Assembly (NCBI GenBank): GCA_963575745.1
Contig: CAUYUJ010016707.1
Location: 24,048-88,047 of the forward strand
Length of the DNA stretch: 64,000 nt
Origin: Prorocentrum cordatum
Lineage: Eukaryota > Sar > Dinophyceae > Prorocentrales > Prorocentraceae
Reading direction: 5' to 3'
Position numbers and translations under genes: made by a program
Notes under the pieces: model-generated
What the model was told of the DNA's origin: nothing
Databases searched by the model: none
What the model saw: only the letters and a program-made list of their open reading frames with translations
Shown here: in pieces, positions 1 through 9,479 of the stretch
Position numbering within the stretch: the stretch's first letter is position 1
How the letters are laid out: every line of letters begins with the position of its first letter

Positions 1-112
1 CGCCGGCGCCGAGCAGGGCGGAGCAGAGGAGGAGGAGGAGGAGGAGCAGAAGAGGCAGAAGAGGAGCAGGGAAAGCAAGGAGGACGCTGAGGAGGATGAG
101 GAGGAGCAGAAG

Positions 113-3100
113 ATGCCGGACAGCATCCGAGTCGCCACAATCAACGTCTCTTCATGGTACCGGCATGGGCGGGCCGCGATGCAGGCCGCGAAGGATGCAG
201 GCGTTTCCATCGTGCTCGTCCAGGAGCTCCGCCTCACCAAGGAGCAAGTTGCTGCTCAACGGGACCACTGGTCCAAGAGCGGCTGGGCCATCCACCCGGG
301 CACTGAAGCAGAAGACTTCCCGGAGGGCACGGGGAAGAAAGCGTGGACACGTGATGAGGTCGGCGGCACGTTCATGCTTCTACGACACGGATGGCAAGGA
401 GAAAGGCTGGCGAATAAACGCGCAGGAGGAGGAGAGGCAGCAGTGTATACCATCAGCAGCGGCACGGCGAGCATGACCGTGATCAACGTGCACAGGAGGT
501 TAAAGGAGGAGGAGGCAGTGAAAGAGGAATGGGATGAATGGCTGGAGGAGCAGGTCGCTAAACGACCCGCCTCGGAGACCGTGGTGTGTGGCGGCGACTG
601 GAACATCCACGCGGAAGACGGGGAGGTCAGCCACTTCACCAACATGCAGATCGGGGGCAACTTCAAGCCGGTCGCCCCCAGGCGCCCGACGAGGTGGAAG
701 TCCACGAAGACGATCGACTGGTTCTTGGTACGGCGGGATACCCACCACACCAGGTTGCAAGCTCGAGTGCTGGACGACGTGATTTCCGATCACAAGATGG
801 TGGTCCTCGACATGCCCCCCTGGCAGGGGCGTGCCCCAGGGACCCGCGGATGGAGGTGGCAAAAGGCACCCCCAGTACGAGTCCCAGACACAGCGGAGGA
901 GAGAGAAGCTTGGACGGGGAGAATAGCAAAGGAGTGGCATTCACCGGAGGCGGACGCCACCGCTGGACCAGCTGAGAGATGGAGGTGCTGGGCCCGCAGG
1001 GCGGAGATCGCTTTGCGGCGGCAGGAGGCCCGGCACCGACAAGAGCCTCAGGCACCGGCCGCAGGAGGAGAAAAAAAGGAGGACGAGGAGGCTGAAGATG
1101 AGGACGGGATCGGGCTGATCCCAATAGCCCAGATGATGAAGAGCGATGCCAAGATCGTGCCCAAGCGCCTATCCAATGACGGCGCTGGGAACGAAATGGG
1201 CGGAGAAGAGGCGCAAGCGAGGAAACAGCTGAGTCGAATTGGATGGCTGCGCGACAGGAGGAACAGAGGGAGGACAGAGGAGGAAAAGAAGGAGTTCCAG
1301 AGGAAGGCGGCCAAAGCAGCGCAGGTCAACAGGCAGCACGGGGTGCGGCAGGCGTCCCGGGTCGGACAAGTGCGCGCTTGGGAGCAGATTCTGGACAAGA
1401 TCTTGCAGAAGCAGTACCGCGAAAGGATGGCAGCTTGGAGGAAGAAGATGCAGGAGATGAAGGCACCGACCTACAAATGGGTAAAAGGGCAGGGGCATAA
1501 GTCCACGGACGCCGCCCTGAAGAGGAAGGAGGAGTGGCTGAGTGGGCCTGCTGCGGTGGACGAGCTGCGAGCGCACTACGAGAAGCACTTCGCGTGGGCG
1601 GGGCACGGCACGGACGTCGAGGGCTACCTCAAGATCTTCGCGGGGGAGTTAGAGGACATGCAGGCGATGATCGAGCATGCGGCAGGCTGGGCGCCCCCAG
1701 ACATCGCCTCGGCCGTCGAGGATGGCAGGTGGTCTGCGCCTACAGCGGCGGATATGCGGCGGTCCCTGCACAGCATGCGGAAGACCGCAGCGGGACCCGA
1801 TGGGTGGCAGGCGGCAGAGCTGGAGGTCCTTCCGGACGCAGCGCTGCAGGAGCTGATCGAGATCCTGGGACAGGCGGAGTTGCAGGGATGGCCCCCTGAG
1901 CTCCAGCAGTGGAGGCAGGTACACTTGCCGAAGACAGATCCGCCAGAATTAGAGAAGATGCGCCCGGTGTCCATCGCGTCCACGGTGTTACGCATGTGGA
2001 CGCGCTACTGGGCATCGCAGCTGGAAGCGTTCTTGCGGCCGGCGTTTTCGGAGGCACAGGCAGGTGGGTTGCGAGGCCGGCGGCTGGAGGAGCTGCTGGA
2101 CCCCATCCTGGAGCAGATGGAGGCCACAGCAAACGAGCTGGAAGGCGGGTGGCGGGAGCTGCATGGACGCACTTGGGACTTCCAGTCGGCGTTCGACACC
2201 GTAGAGCCGCAGCTCGTGCAGCAGATCTGGGTCACGCTGGGCGTGCCTGCCTGGCTGGCGGAGGGTGTCGCCAGCACGTGGAAGACGCAGACGAAAGTCG
2301 TGGAATTCGGAGGATATGTGGCCAAAGACCGCATCGTGGTGCAACACAGCATGCCCCAGGGCTGCCCATGCGCGATGCTGGGGATGGCAACCGTGATGGC
2401 TGCCCCGGTGTGGAGGGCGAAGCGGGCGGCACCAGACGCGATTTTGTCGGTCTATGCTGATGATCGCGCGGCCGTCGGTATGACAGAGCACCAGATCGAC
2501 AGAATTGAGGAGGCCTGGGCGGCGCTGGAGGCCTGCACGAGCATGAGGACGCACCGCGGCAAGACGCAGTCCTTCTGCATGGTTCAGGGCGCCATCTGGG
2601 ACATGACGAGGCGAGACGAAAGGGAGGAGGATGAGGAGGCAGCAAAGCAGGGAGACGAGGCAGAAGGTGAAGAGGAAAGAGCTGCTGGAAGACGGGGCAG
2701 AGGAAGCAGAGGACGAGGCAGAGGCAGAAGAGGAGGAGGAGGAGGGCGGAAGAAGGAAGGACGAGGAGGACATCCCCCGCCAGGGCGCAGGATAGACCAA
2801 GTGAGGCTGCTTGGTGTGGAGATCCTGATCGGCGCGAGTGCAGGGCTGACAGTGCGCGAGCAGACAAAGATTGAGGAAGGCACGAGGAGGGCGAAAAGGA
2901 TCATCAGGTTGCCGCTTCAGCCGCACCAGCGCCGACAACTGGCGGGGGCATGTGTGCTCGCAGCGGTCACGTGGCCCTTGGTCCTCAGGAGCCCGACCCA
3001 GAAGCAGAGACAAGGATTGGACACTATGTTGTCGAGGGCCGTGAGAAGTGACCAGTGGCGATCAGGGGCCAGGCCGCTGCAGCAGCTCCTCCTGGTTGGC

Positions 3101-4069
3101 CACACTGCCGACTTTTCGCTGCGCTTGCTGGACAGAATCTGGACGCTGATGGACGCGAGAATCCGGCGACGCGGAGCCGCGTACGTCGAGGACGCTTTCA
3201 GGCAGTTCTGGATGAAGGACAAAAGGACCGCCGGGGTCATGCAGGCCGTGGATGCGGCGATGAGAAAGCTGGGATTTCTCATGATGTTGGACGACCAGGA
3301 CCACGTGATCTGGAAAGCGCCTCCAGAGGCAGATGGGGCCGAGATCTCCCTGACCTGCCCCAAAGACGCCAGGGACCACCTCATTCGTGAGGTATGGCGA
3401 AAGAGGCTGTGGGCAACATTCCTGGGCAGTCGCACGCGGCGGGACAGCGCTGCCGGACGGCACGCGCAGGCGCCCTATTGCCCACGGGCTATCCGTGCGG
3501 CGCTGGAGCTGACGAAGGCGTCAGACCACGAGATCGCGATCCTCACGGGCGCGTTCTTCAGCAATGCGAGACTGGCTAAGATCAAGGGGCTTCCGATACC
3601 CAAGTGCCTCGGCTGCGACTTGGACGAGGACGACGACGCAGCGCACACCTTCTGGAGATGCCCGAGGTTTGCGCAGTGGAGGAGGTTCGTGGCGATCCCG
3701 CCGAACCCGGAGTGGCCGGTCTGGCCAACCAGGCTGCTTCGCGGCAAGAGGGAGGTGGAGGAGTTCAAACAGCGGATCCACTACATGGCCAGCGTCCGGC
3801 AATGCATCCTGCATCAGAGACATCGCCGCACGGACGCCGAGGGAGAGCAGGCAAGGAGGCCCAGGAGGACGAGAACCGTCTTCGCTGAGGAGGAGGGAGA
3901 GAAAGAGGAGGAAGAGGAAGGGGACAGTGAGGAGGTTGAGGAGGTGGCCAGAAAGGCGAGGAAGAGAAGAAGGAGACAGAAAGCTAAGGAGGGTGAGGAG
4001 GTCGAGGAGGTGGAAAAGCATCGTAATAAGAGGAGGAAGTGTGGAGGTGGAGGTGGGAGAGAAGGCTGA
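113..4069 (+). CDS. LINE element D: endonuclease-reverse transcriptase polyprotein (possibly 5'-partial)
   Basis: This is one unbroken frame of 1318 codons. It should nick target DNA and reverse-transcribe its own RNA. Residues 1-240 are an APE-type endonuclease: N11, E38 (VQELRL), D162 in GGDWN, D202 in IDWF and the SDH pair at D226-H227. The RT has AFD at D695, the QG of box B at Q749-G750 and YADD at 781-784. A CCHC knuckle (C1165, C1168, H1178, C1183) follows. A Glu/Lys/Arg-rich insert lies just after YADD and a similar tail ends the protein; both are built from GAG/AAG codons. No RNase H is visible, unlike elements A-C. The frame stays open upstream to base 2 through acidic low-complexity codons, so the protein may begin outside the window; I chose the ATG just before the endonuclease fold. 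The lack of stops suggests a fairly young copy. Confidence 0.85.
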   Translation: MPDSIRVATINVSSWYRHGRAAMQAAKDAGVSIVLVQELRLTKEQVAAQRDHWSKSGWAIHPGTEAEDFPEGTGKKAWTRDEVGGTFMLLRHGWQGERLANKRAGGGEAAVYTISSGTASMTVINVHRRLKEEEAVKEEWDEWLEEQVAKRPASETVVCGGDWNIHAEDGEVSHFTNMQIGGNFKPVAPRRPTRWKSTKTIDWFLVRRDTHHTRLQARVLDDVISDHKMVVLDMPPWQGRAPGTRGWRWQKAPPVRVPDTAEEREAWTGRIAKEWHSPEADATAGPAERWRCWARRAEIALRRQEARHRQEPQAPAAGGEKKEDEEAEDEDGIGLIPIAQMMKSDAKIVPKRLSNDGAGNEMGGEEAQARKQLSRIGWLRDRRNRGRTEEEKKEFQRKAAKAAQVNRQHGVRQASRVGQVRAWEQILDKILQKQYRERMAAWRKKMQEMKAPTYKWVKGQGHKSTDAALKRKEEWLSGPAAVDELRAHYEKHFAWAGHGTDVEGYLKIFAGELEDMQAMIEHAAGWAPPDIASAVEDGRWSAPTAADMRRSLHSMRKTAAGPDGWQAAELEVLPDAALQELIEILGQAELQGWPPELQQWRQVHLPKTDPPELEKMRPVSIASTVLRMWTRYWASQLEAFLRPAFSEAQAGGLRGRRLEELLDPILEQMEATANELEGGWRELHGRTWDFQSAFDTVEPQLVQQIWVTLGVPAWLAEGVASTWKTQTKVVEFGGYVAKDRIVVQHSMPQGCPCAMLGMATVMAAPVWRAKRAAPDAILSVYADDRAAVGMTEHQIDRIEEAWAALEACTSMRTHRGKTQSFCMVQGAIWDMTRRDEREEDEEAAKQGDEAEGEEERAAGRRGRGSRGRGRGRRGGGGGRKKEGRGGHPPPGRRIDQVRLLGVEILIGASAGLTVREQTKIEEGTRRAKRIIRLPLQPHQRRQLAGACVLAAVTWPLVLRSPTQKQRQGLDTMLSRAVRSDQWRSGARPLQQLLLVGHTADFSLRLLDRIWTLMDARIRRRGAAYVEDAFRQFWMKDKRTAGVMQAVDAAMRKLGFLMMLDDQDHVIWKAPPEADGAEISLTCPKDARDHLIREVWRKRLWATFLGSRTRRDSAAGRHAQAPYCPRAIRAALELTKASDHEIAILTGAFFSNARLAKIKGLPIPKCLGCDLDEDDDAAHTFWRCPRFAQWRRFVAIPPNPEWPVWPTRLLRGKREVEEFKQRIHYMASVRQCILHQRHRRTDAEGEQARRPRRTRTVFAEEEGEKEEEEEGDSEEVEEVARKARKRRRRQKAKEGEEVEEVEKHRNKRRKCGGGGGREG

Positions 4070-4339
4070 GGAAGATCAGACCAGGAGCAGAAAGCAGCAG
4101 TGTAGTAGTGGGAAGATCGCTCATCTCGCGAGCCCTCCGCAGGCTCGCCGCCGTCTCTGACGGCGTACCGGATGTCCGGTAACAAAGTGCTCACACGCCG
4201 AGCAGGGCGGGCCGCTTCCTGCAGGCGGTCGTCGCCCAGCCTGGCCAGGCACAGGGCCGCGCTCGGCGGAGCACAGGGGCCCGCGCAGCGCGAGCGAGAG
4301 GTGGAGGAGGGGCAACCCAACAGGACGAGACGAGGACAA

Positions 4340-4490
4340 GGAGGAGGAGGAGGAGGAGGAGGACGACGACGACGACGACAACGAGGGTGAGGATGAGGAT
4401 GAGGATGAGGAGGAGGAGGAGGAGGAGGAGGAGGAGGAGGAGGTGGACGAGGAGGAGGAGGAGGAGGAGGAGGAGGAGGAGGAGGAGCCT
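4340..4490. repeat. (GGA)n microsatellite
   Basis: Imperfect GGA/GAC/GAT triplet array just downstream of element D. The long Ser/Leu or Glu frames across it are triplet-repeat artefacts. No poly(A) tail of element D can be recognised before it. Confidence 0.95.
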
Positions 4491-4643
4491 TGCACAATGT
4501 TTTGTCATCCAACGAAGCCCAACGGCACGAGGAGCCTAGCACACAAACTACCCTACGCTGACAGTTTAGGGCCAACCACTGGGCGCGCCCAGGCGGCAGA
4601 TGCGGCCGTAGCCCAGCAGGGCGAGGAGGATGATGACGAGGAG

Positions 4644-6396
4644 GAGTAGGAGTAGGAGTAGGAGTAGGAGTAGGAGTAGGAGTAGGAGTCAAGCTAGCCA
4701 GCTCGAGCGAGTCAAGCATGGCATGCCCAGTCCCACCCGCCCTCCCACAACATAAGAAGCAAAGCTGGCACAACTGGGGACCGAAGTCACACCGGCCAGC
4801 CGGTTTGGTACAGCTGATGCGGCCGCGATGGCGGTTGCCGACGGGAACTGGCGAGCGCGTGTTGAATGCCGCGCACGCATTGCCAGACGAGTCGAGAATG
4901 GCCCGGTACACCGCAGGAAGCCAGAGGTGGCCGGAGGAAGCCCGACGGTCTGACAGGACACCCCAAAGCATTTTTGTGAAAAAGCATTGGGTTTTTGATG
5001 TTTTTATGTTGAAATGCTTGCAAACACACGGTGTTCGGTAGGATTCTGACATGAACGCGCGAGTGTGCTCTTTGTGGTATTTTTTGCACAGGATTCGCGG
5101 CCTGGGTGCATGACAGAGCATCGCGAGTGCACCGCGCGATGACGTGAAATCGCTGGATTCGACAGAATTCTTAAGATTCCTATGGTTTTCCTATGATTTC
5201 AGCAAGAGAGCCCGGGCGGGAAATTTGTACAATTTTTGTGAAAAAACATTGGGTTTTTGATGTTTTTATGTTGAAATGCTTGCAAACACACGGTGTTCGG
5301 TAGGATTCTGACATGAACGCGCGCGTGTGCTCTTTGTGGTATTTTTTGCAATGGATTATCGCCGTGGACGACAGGACGTCCATGTCGAGAGGAAAAAATA
5401 AGAAAAATGTTGATTTTGTATTGTTTTTTACAGGTTAGGATGGGACCACCCGGATGCGGCCCCTAATGGCCGGCCTGAGGGGGGAGTAGGAGTATATTCT
5501 AATAAGGAATAAGGATAGGAGTAGGAGTAGGAGTAGGAGTCAAGCTAGCCAGCTCGAGCGAGTCAAGCATGGCATGCCCAGTCCCACCCGCCCTCCCACA
5601 ACATAAGAAGCAAAGCTGGCACAACTGGGGGCCGAAGTCACACCGGCCAGCCGGTTTGGTACAGCTGATGCGGCCGCGATGGCGGTTGCCGACGGGAACT
5701 GGCGAGCGCGTGTTGAATGCCGCGCACGCATTGCCAGACGAGTCGAGAATGGCCCGGTACACCGCAGGAAGCCAGAGGTGGCCGTGTCGAGAACGGCCCG
5801 GTAAGCCGGGTCCCATTCCTGCCATGCATTTTGCGACGTGGACGACAGGACGTCCATGCGACGGTGCCAATGACGGCGACGACTCTAGAAGGATTTGAGC
5901 ATGCGCTCGCGGCGACGCGCGCGCATGTCGCCCGCGTGGTATTTTTTGCACAGGATTCGCGGCCTGGGTGCATGACAGAGCATCGCGAGTGCACCGCGCG
6001 ATGACGTGAAATCGCTGGATTTGACAGAATTCTTAAGATTCCTATGGTTTTCCTATGATTTCAGCAAGAGAGCCCGGGCGGGAAATTTGTACAATTTTTG
6101 TGAAAAAAGCATTGGGTTTTTGATGTTTTTATGTTGAAATGCTTGCAAACACACGGTGTTCGGTAGGATTCTGACATGAACGCGCGCGTGTGCTCTTTGT
6201 GGTATTTTTTGCAATGGATTATCGCCGTGGACGACAGGACGTCCATGTCGAGAGGAAAAAATAAGAAACATGTTGATTTTGTATTGTTTTTTATTGGTTA
6301 GGATGGGACCACCCAGGTTAGGATGGGACCACCCGGATGTCTGCCGGCCTGAGGGGGGAGTAGGAGTATATTCTAATAAGGAATAAGGATAGGGGA
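4644..6396. repeat. ~0.85-kb tandem duplication with (GGAGTA)n joints
   Basis: Two units are offset by about 850 bp. The segment at 4690-4932 recurs at 5538-5782, and 5089-5515 recurs at 5948-6396 with few changes. Each unit ends in a run of GGAGTA hexamers. A shorter module with TTGGGTTTTTGATGTTT appears three times (near 4970, 5228 and 6089). In unit 2 the first of these is replaced by unrelated sequence at 5783-5947. No gene is visible. The second unit runs up to the assembly gap, so more copies may be collapsed there. Confidence 0.85.
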
Positions 6397-6400
6397 GGAG

Positions 6401-6500
6401 NNNNNNNNNNNNNNNNNNNNNNNNNNNNNNNNNNNNNNNNNNNNNNNNNNNNNNNNNNNNNNNNNNNNNNNNNNNNNNNNNNNNNNNNNNNNNNNNNNNN
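6401..6500. other. Assembly gap (100 N)
   Basis: A run of exactly 100 N, the usual placeholder for a gap of unknown size. It sits between the duplicated region and a GGA array, so repeats probably broke the assembly. Confidence 0.99.
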
Positions 6501-6509
6501 GGTGTGTGA

Positions 6510-6770
6510 AGAGAGGGAGGAGGAGGAGGAGGAGGAGGAGGAGGAGGAGGAGGAGGAGGAAGAGGAGGAGGAGGAGGATAGAGAAAATGATGAGTGGCAA
6601 TAGCATCAAACAAGGAGGGGTGTGGGGGGGGGGCCGGGAGGATCGAACATACAAATTCGTCGGTAGGATGAGCGGGAAGGAGGAGGGAGGGAGGAGGAGG
6701 ACGGAGAAAGAGGAGGAGGAGGAGGCGGAGGAGGAGGCGGCGGAGGAGGCGGAGGAGGAGGAGGAGACTC
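6510..6770. repeat. (GGA)n/(GGC)n purine-rich microsatellites
   Basis: Two purine-rich triplet stretches (about 6510-6580 and 6685-6770) separated by about 100 bp of ordinary sequence. Confidence 0.9.
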
Positions 6771-6938
6771 TGCTACGCCGCCTTGCGGCTACAAGCAATT
6801 TGCAAACAAAATGGCAGGGTGCCCTTCGGATTCACCTTTGGCGCTGAGCCTGGGGGGCCGAATCTCGGCTGAGGCCAGCGACATGGCGCTCCACCAAGCC
6901 AAAGTCAGGCGAGCACGGTCGCGTTGCTGGTACACTGA

Positions 6939-7526
6939 TGGGCCGATCGGGCTGCTGCGCTGGACTCCAACAAGCATCTCTATCGCCTGGCCGCGCTGGG
7001 TTCCGGAAAAAATGCCCGCTCGTGCTGGAGCGGGCGGCGAACGCAGACGGCCATCTCTGACGGCAGATCTGGGCCGGTCACTTGCGTCAGCCCGTGCCCC
7101 AAACCAGCTGCGACCGCTAGTCGTGCAGACTCGGCGGACGCCGAAACAATTTTTGATTCGCGGGTCGAGAGCGCACCTCTTCTGGTCGAAGCTAAGCGGG
7201 CCGCGCAGAGCTTGAATTACGCCAAGAAGGGGGAGGAGAAGGGGGGCGCAGCCTCAGAACGAGGCCAGGAGGAGGCAAAGCCTCGGGACCAGGCGGTGTC
7301 GAAGTCGACGAACTTGCAAAGGAGCGCCTTCTTGAAACAGGTGGCGAAGTACCAGTCGAAGCAAAATGCTGTGGTTGGTGCTGCCGTCTACGGCTCTTTA
7401 TTTTACACCAGCCTCGAGTTGGCGGCGAGAGGTGACGCGCCTTGCGACCAAGCTGCGTCAGGGATCAGGGAGAGCGAGGAGAGCGACACTGAGACGAAGT
7501 GCAGCGTTGTGCCATCGTACAGGTAG
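6939..7526 (+). CDS. Possible host exon or gene fragment, unknown function
   Basis: A stop-free frame runs about 195 codons from just after a TGA at 6936 to a TAG at 7524. It has no ATG start, so if real it is an internal or terminal exon. Composition is balanced and protein-like, unlike its low-complexity surroundings. The C-terminal half has a charged stretch (KKGEEKGG), then KQVAKYQSK, then a hydrophobic patch (AVVGAAVYGSLFY) that could be a membrane segment. I recognise no family. A GT follows ACAG near the end (about 7520), so the exon could also end at a splice donor there. Chance openness in GC-rich DNA is the main alternative. Confidence 0.3.
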   Translation, partial: WADRAAALDSNKHLYRLAALGSGKNARSCWSGRRTQTAISDGRSGPVTCVSPCPKPAATASRADSADAETIFDSRVESAPLLVEAKRAAQSLNYAKKGEEKGGAASERGQEEAKPRDQAVSKSTNLQRSAFLKQVAKYQSKQNAVVGAAVYGSLFYTSLELAARGDAPCDQAASGIRESEESDTETKCSVVPSYR

Positions 7527-7988
7527 CAGGAGCGGGAGCCACAGGGCCGTGGTTCATGGTGCCACCGGTCCAGGGTACAGGAGCCGCAGGGACTTGAGGC
7601 GCGGCAGCCAGGACACTCCAAGAACATGCCGCCTGTGACGACTGGCAGGGTGCCCGCGCATTGGAGCAGGAAGCGGAACGGATCCAGACCTGCAGGGGCG
7701 AGCGCTCAGGACCGGGCCGAAGCCGCGCTGTGCCAGGGCGCTGCCGTTGTCCGCGGAGCCCAGGGCCGGGCCGGGGCCGCGCTGCCCCAGGACCGCGGGG
7801 CCGCCGAAGCGGCAGGGAAGGGGGAGGGGGAAGGAGGGGGGGCCAGCCGTAGCTGGCGAAATGGCGCCGTTGCCGCCCGCGCCAGCACCTCGGTGGTGGC
7901 CCCGCCGGCCATCAGGGGGGCAGGGCAGGCGAGCCTGTGGGGCCAGGGCAGGAGGACCAACGGGGACAGGAGGGACTAACCGCCCCAT
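7527..7988. other. GC-rich unannotated stretch
   Basis: Very GC-rich sequence open in several frames on both strands. No domain or motif is recognisable and I see nothing I can support as a gene. Confidence 0.6.
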
Positions 7989-8000
7989 GGCCAAGTGAAT

Positions 8001-8002
8001 TC

Positions 8003-8037
<35 letters not shown>

Positions 8038-8330
8038 GGAGAGAGACAAGGGAATCAGGCGGCGTAGAAGGTCGCGAACAGGTCAAACCCGTAGGAGGCC
8101 GCCCGAGGCGACGAGGAAACAGGCGGCGGAGAAGGACGCGTACAGGTCGCACCCAAACGGCGGCGTAGAAGGTCGCGAACAGGTCGAACCCAGAGAAGGC
8201 CGCCTGGGGTCGGGCCAGGGAACAGGGAAGGGCACCTCCGCGAACTCCATGGACAGGCGCTCCTCCATCACCAGCCGCCGGGCAGCGCCAAAGAAGGTCA
8301 CGAACAGGACGAGCCCGTAGAAGGGCGCCT
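8001..8330. repeat. (GA)n and ~50-bp diverged tandem repeat
   Basis: A GA run (about 8001-8045) is followed by several diverged ~50-bp units sharing GGCGTAGAAGGTCGCGAAC, GGTC(A/G)AACCC and AGGCCGCC, seen near 8058, 8110, 8160 and 8280. Confidence 0.75.
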
Positions 8331-8617
8331 AGAGAACAGGCCACGGGCGCGCGGAGAGAGAGAACAGGAAGACCAGTCGGCGACCGAGGACACGAAGCCC
8401 CGAGGGTGCAGGAGTGCTGACTGCACAAGGCGCCGCGGCGGAGCAGGGAGGAGTCGCAGGACAGGTACGTCGGCGCGCTGGAGGGTCAGGTAGCGCTCGA
8501 CGCGAGCTGGGCCTGCCAGCAGCCGAAGAGGTAGGGCTGGTCCGCTGCCCCGACTACCACGCCTCGAATATGGCCCCCACAAGCGAAACAAGCGGTTGCG
8601 CCGCCCACGTCGTCCTC

Positions 8618-8938
8618 CTAATCGTCGCCCCCCTCCTCTTCTCCCTCCTGCTCCTCTTCCTCCGGGCCCGGGGCAGCCGTTGTAGCGCCGGCGCGTTGTT
8701 CCAGGAGTGTCGCGCGCGCCAGCGCGTCGTTCCAGGAGCTCCAGGAACGTCGCGCGAGCCGGTCGCGTATTATCGCTCTGATTTCGGCGCGCACGGCCCG
8801 CCATCCAGGGCCTTCTACGAGCAGGCGTTTCGTGGCCACGACGGGCTGCGGGAGGAGGCGCGCGCGGTGGCTGTCGAACGGGGCCTCGACCTCGTTGAGC
8901 GCGCTGCGAGTCCAGGCGGCGCGCGCGTGGGGGCGCAC
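8618..8938 (-). CDS. Possible host exon, unknown function
   Basis: A stop-free - strand frame of 106 codons has normal composition for most of its length (for example AEIRAIIRDRLARRSWSSW) and ends in an acidic tail from GAG codons (EEEEQEGEEEGG). No family is recognised. The + strand frame over the same DNA (8414-9253) has one hydrophobic run but becomes polyproline. Only one of the two, or neither, can be real. I favour the - strand slightly on composition. Confidence 0.22.
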   Translation of the reverse strand: MRPHARAAWTRSALNEVEAPFDSHRARLLPQPVVATKRLLVEGPGWRAVRAEIRAIIRDRLARRSWSSWNDALARATLLEQRAGATTAAPGPEEEEQEGEEEGGDD

Positions 8939-9024
8939 CGAGGGTCGTCTCGTCGCCGTGGCGTGTGGTTTCTGGCGCGGGGACGTCGTCGCTGCGCCCC
9001 GGGGAAGGGCGCTCGTCCTGGCGC

Positions 9025-9087
9025 TCGCCCTCCTCCTCCTCCTCCTCCTCCTCCTCCTCCTCCTCCTCCTCCTCCTCCTCCTCTCGG
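9025..9087. repeat. (CTC)n microsatellite
   Basis: An almost pure run of about 20 CTC triplets. Confidence 0.97.
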
Positions 9088-9295
9088 CGTCCCCGTGGCC
9101 GCCCGGGCTAAGCTCAGGTGGGGCTTTCCTGGGTGCTCCGTGCGCGCACGCACGGGGGCGGGCCCCGCTCGTTCGTTTTTTGAACGCATGCGTGCGAGGC
9201 GCTATAGCTCTGATTGGGTGTTTCAGCCAGCGCTGAGCCCCTGCAGCCTCTAGTGGCGGGCAAGCGATGGGGACTGCGAACCCAGACCCCCTCGA

Positions 9296-9469
9296 GTAAT
9301 GAAAAAATCATGACGGGAGGTTTTTCCTAATTTTCGGCCTCCGGCGGCCCTCGCCGGGACCCGGGAGCGTCAAAAAACGACTCAGGATGCAAAGCCGGTC
9401 ATGGGGAAAGGGTCGGGACCTCTGGGGGTCGACGTAATGAAAAAATCATTACGTCGGGGGTCTGGGAAG
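9296..9469 (+). repeat. Introner-like repeat, copy 1
   Basis: A 174-bp member of a dispersed family, with copies at 16091-16257 (-), 18876-19047 (+), 20383-20569 (+), 57012-57172 (-) and a partial near 56047-56180 (-). It begins with GT and ends in GTCTGGGAAG, so it has intron-like ends. Near its 3' end is a perfect hairpin (9430-9456): CGACGTAATGA, loop AAAAA, then the complement. A weaker version of the same motif lies at the 5' end. The core shares ATTTTCGGCCTCC and GGGAAAGGGTCGGGA with the other copies. I infer it can be spliced; that is not proven. Confidence 0.7.
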
Positions 9470-9479
9470 CAAGGTGGAG

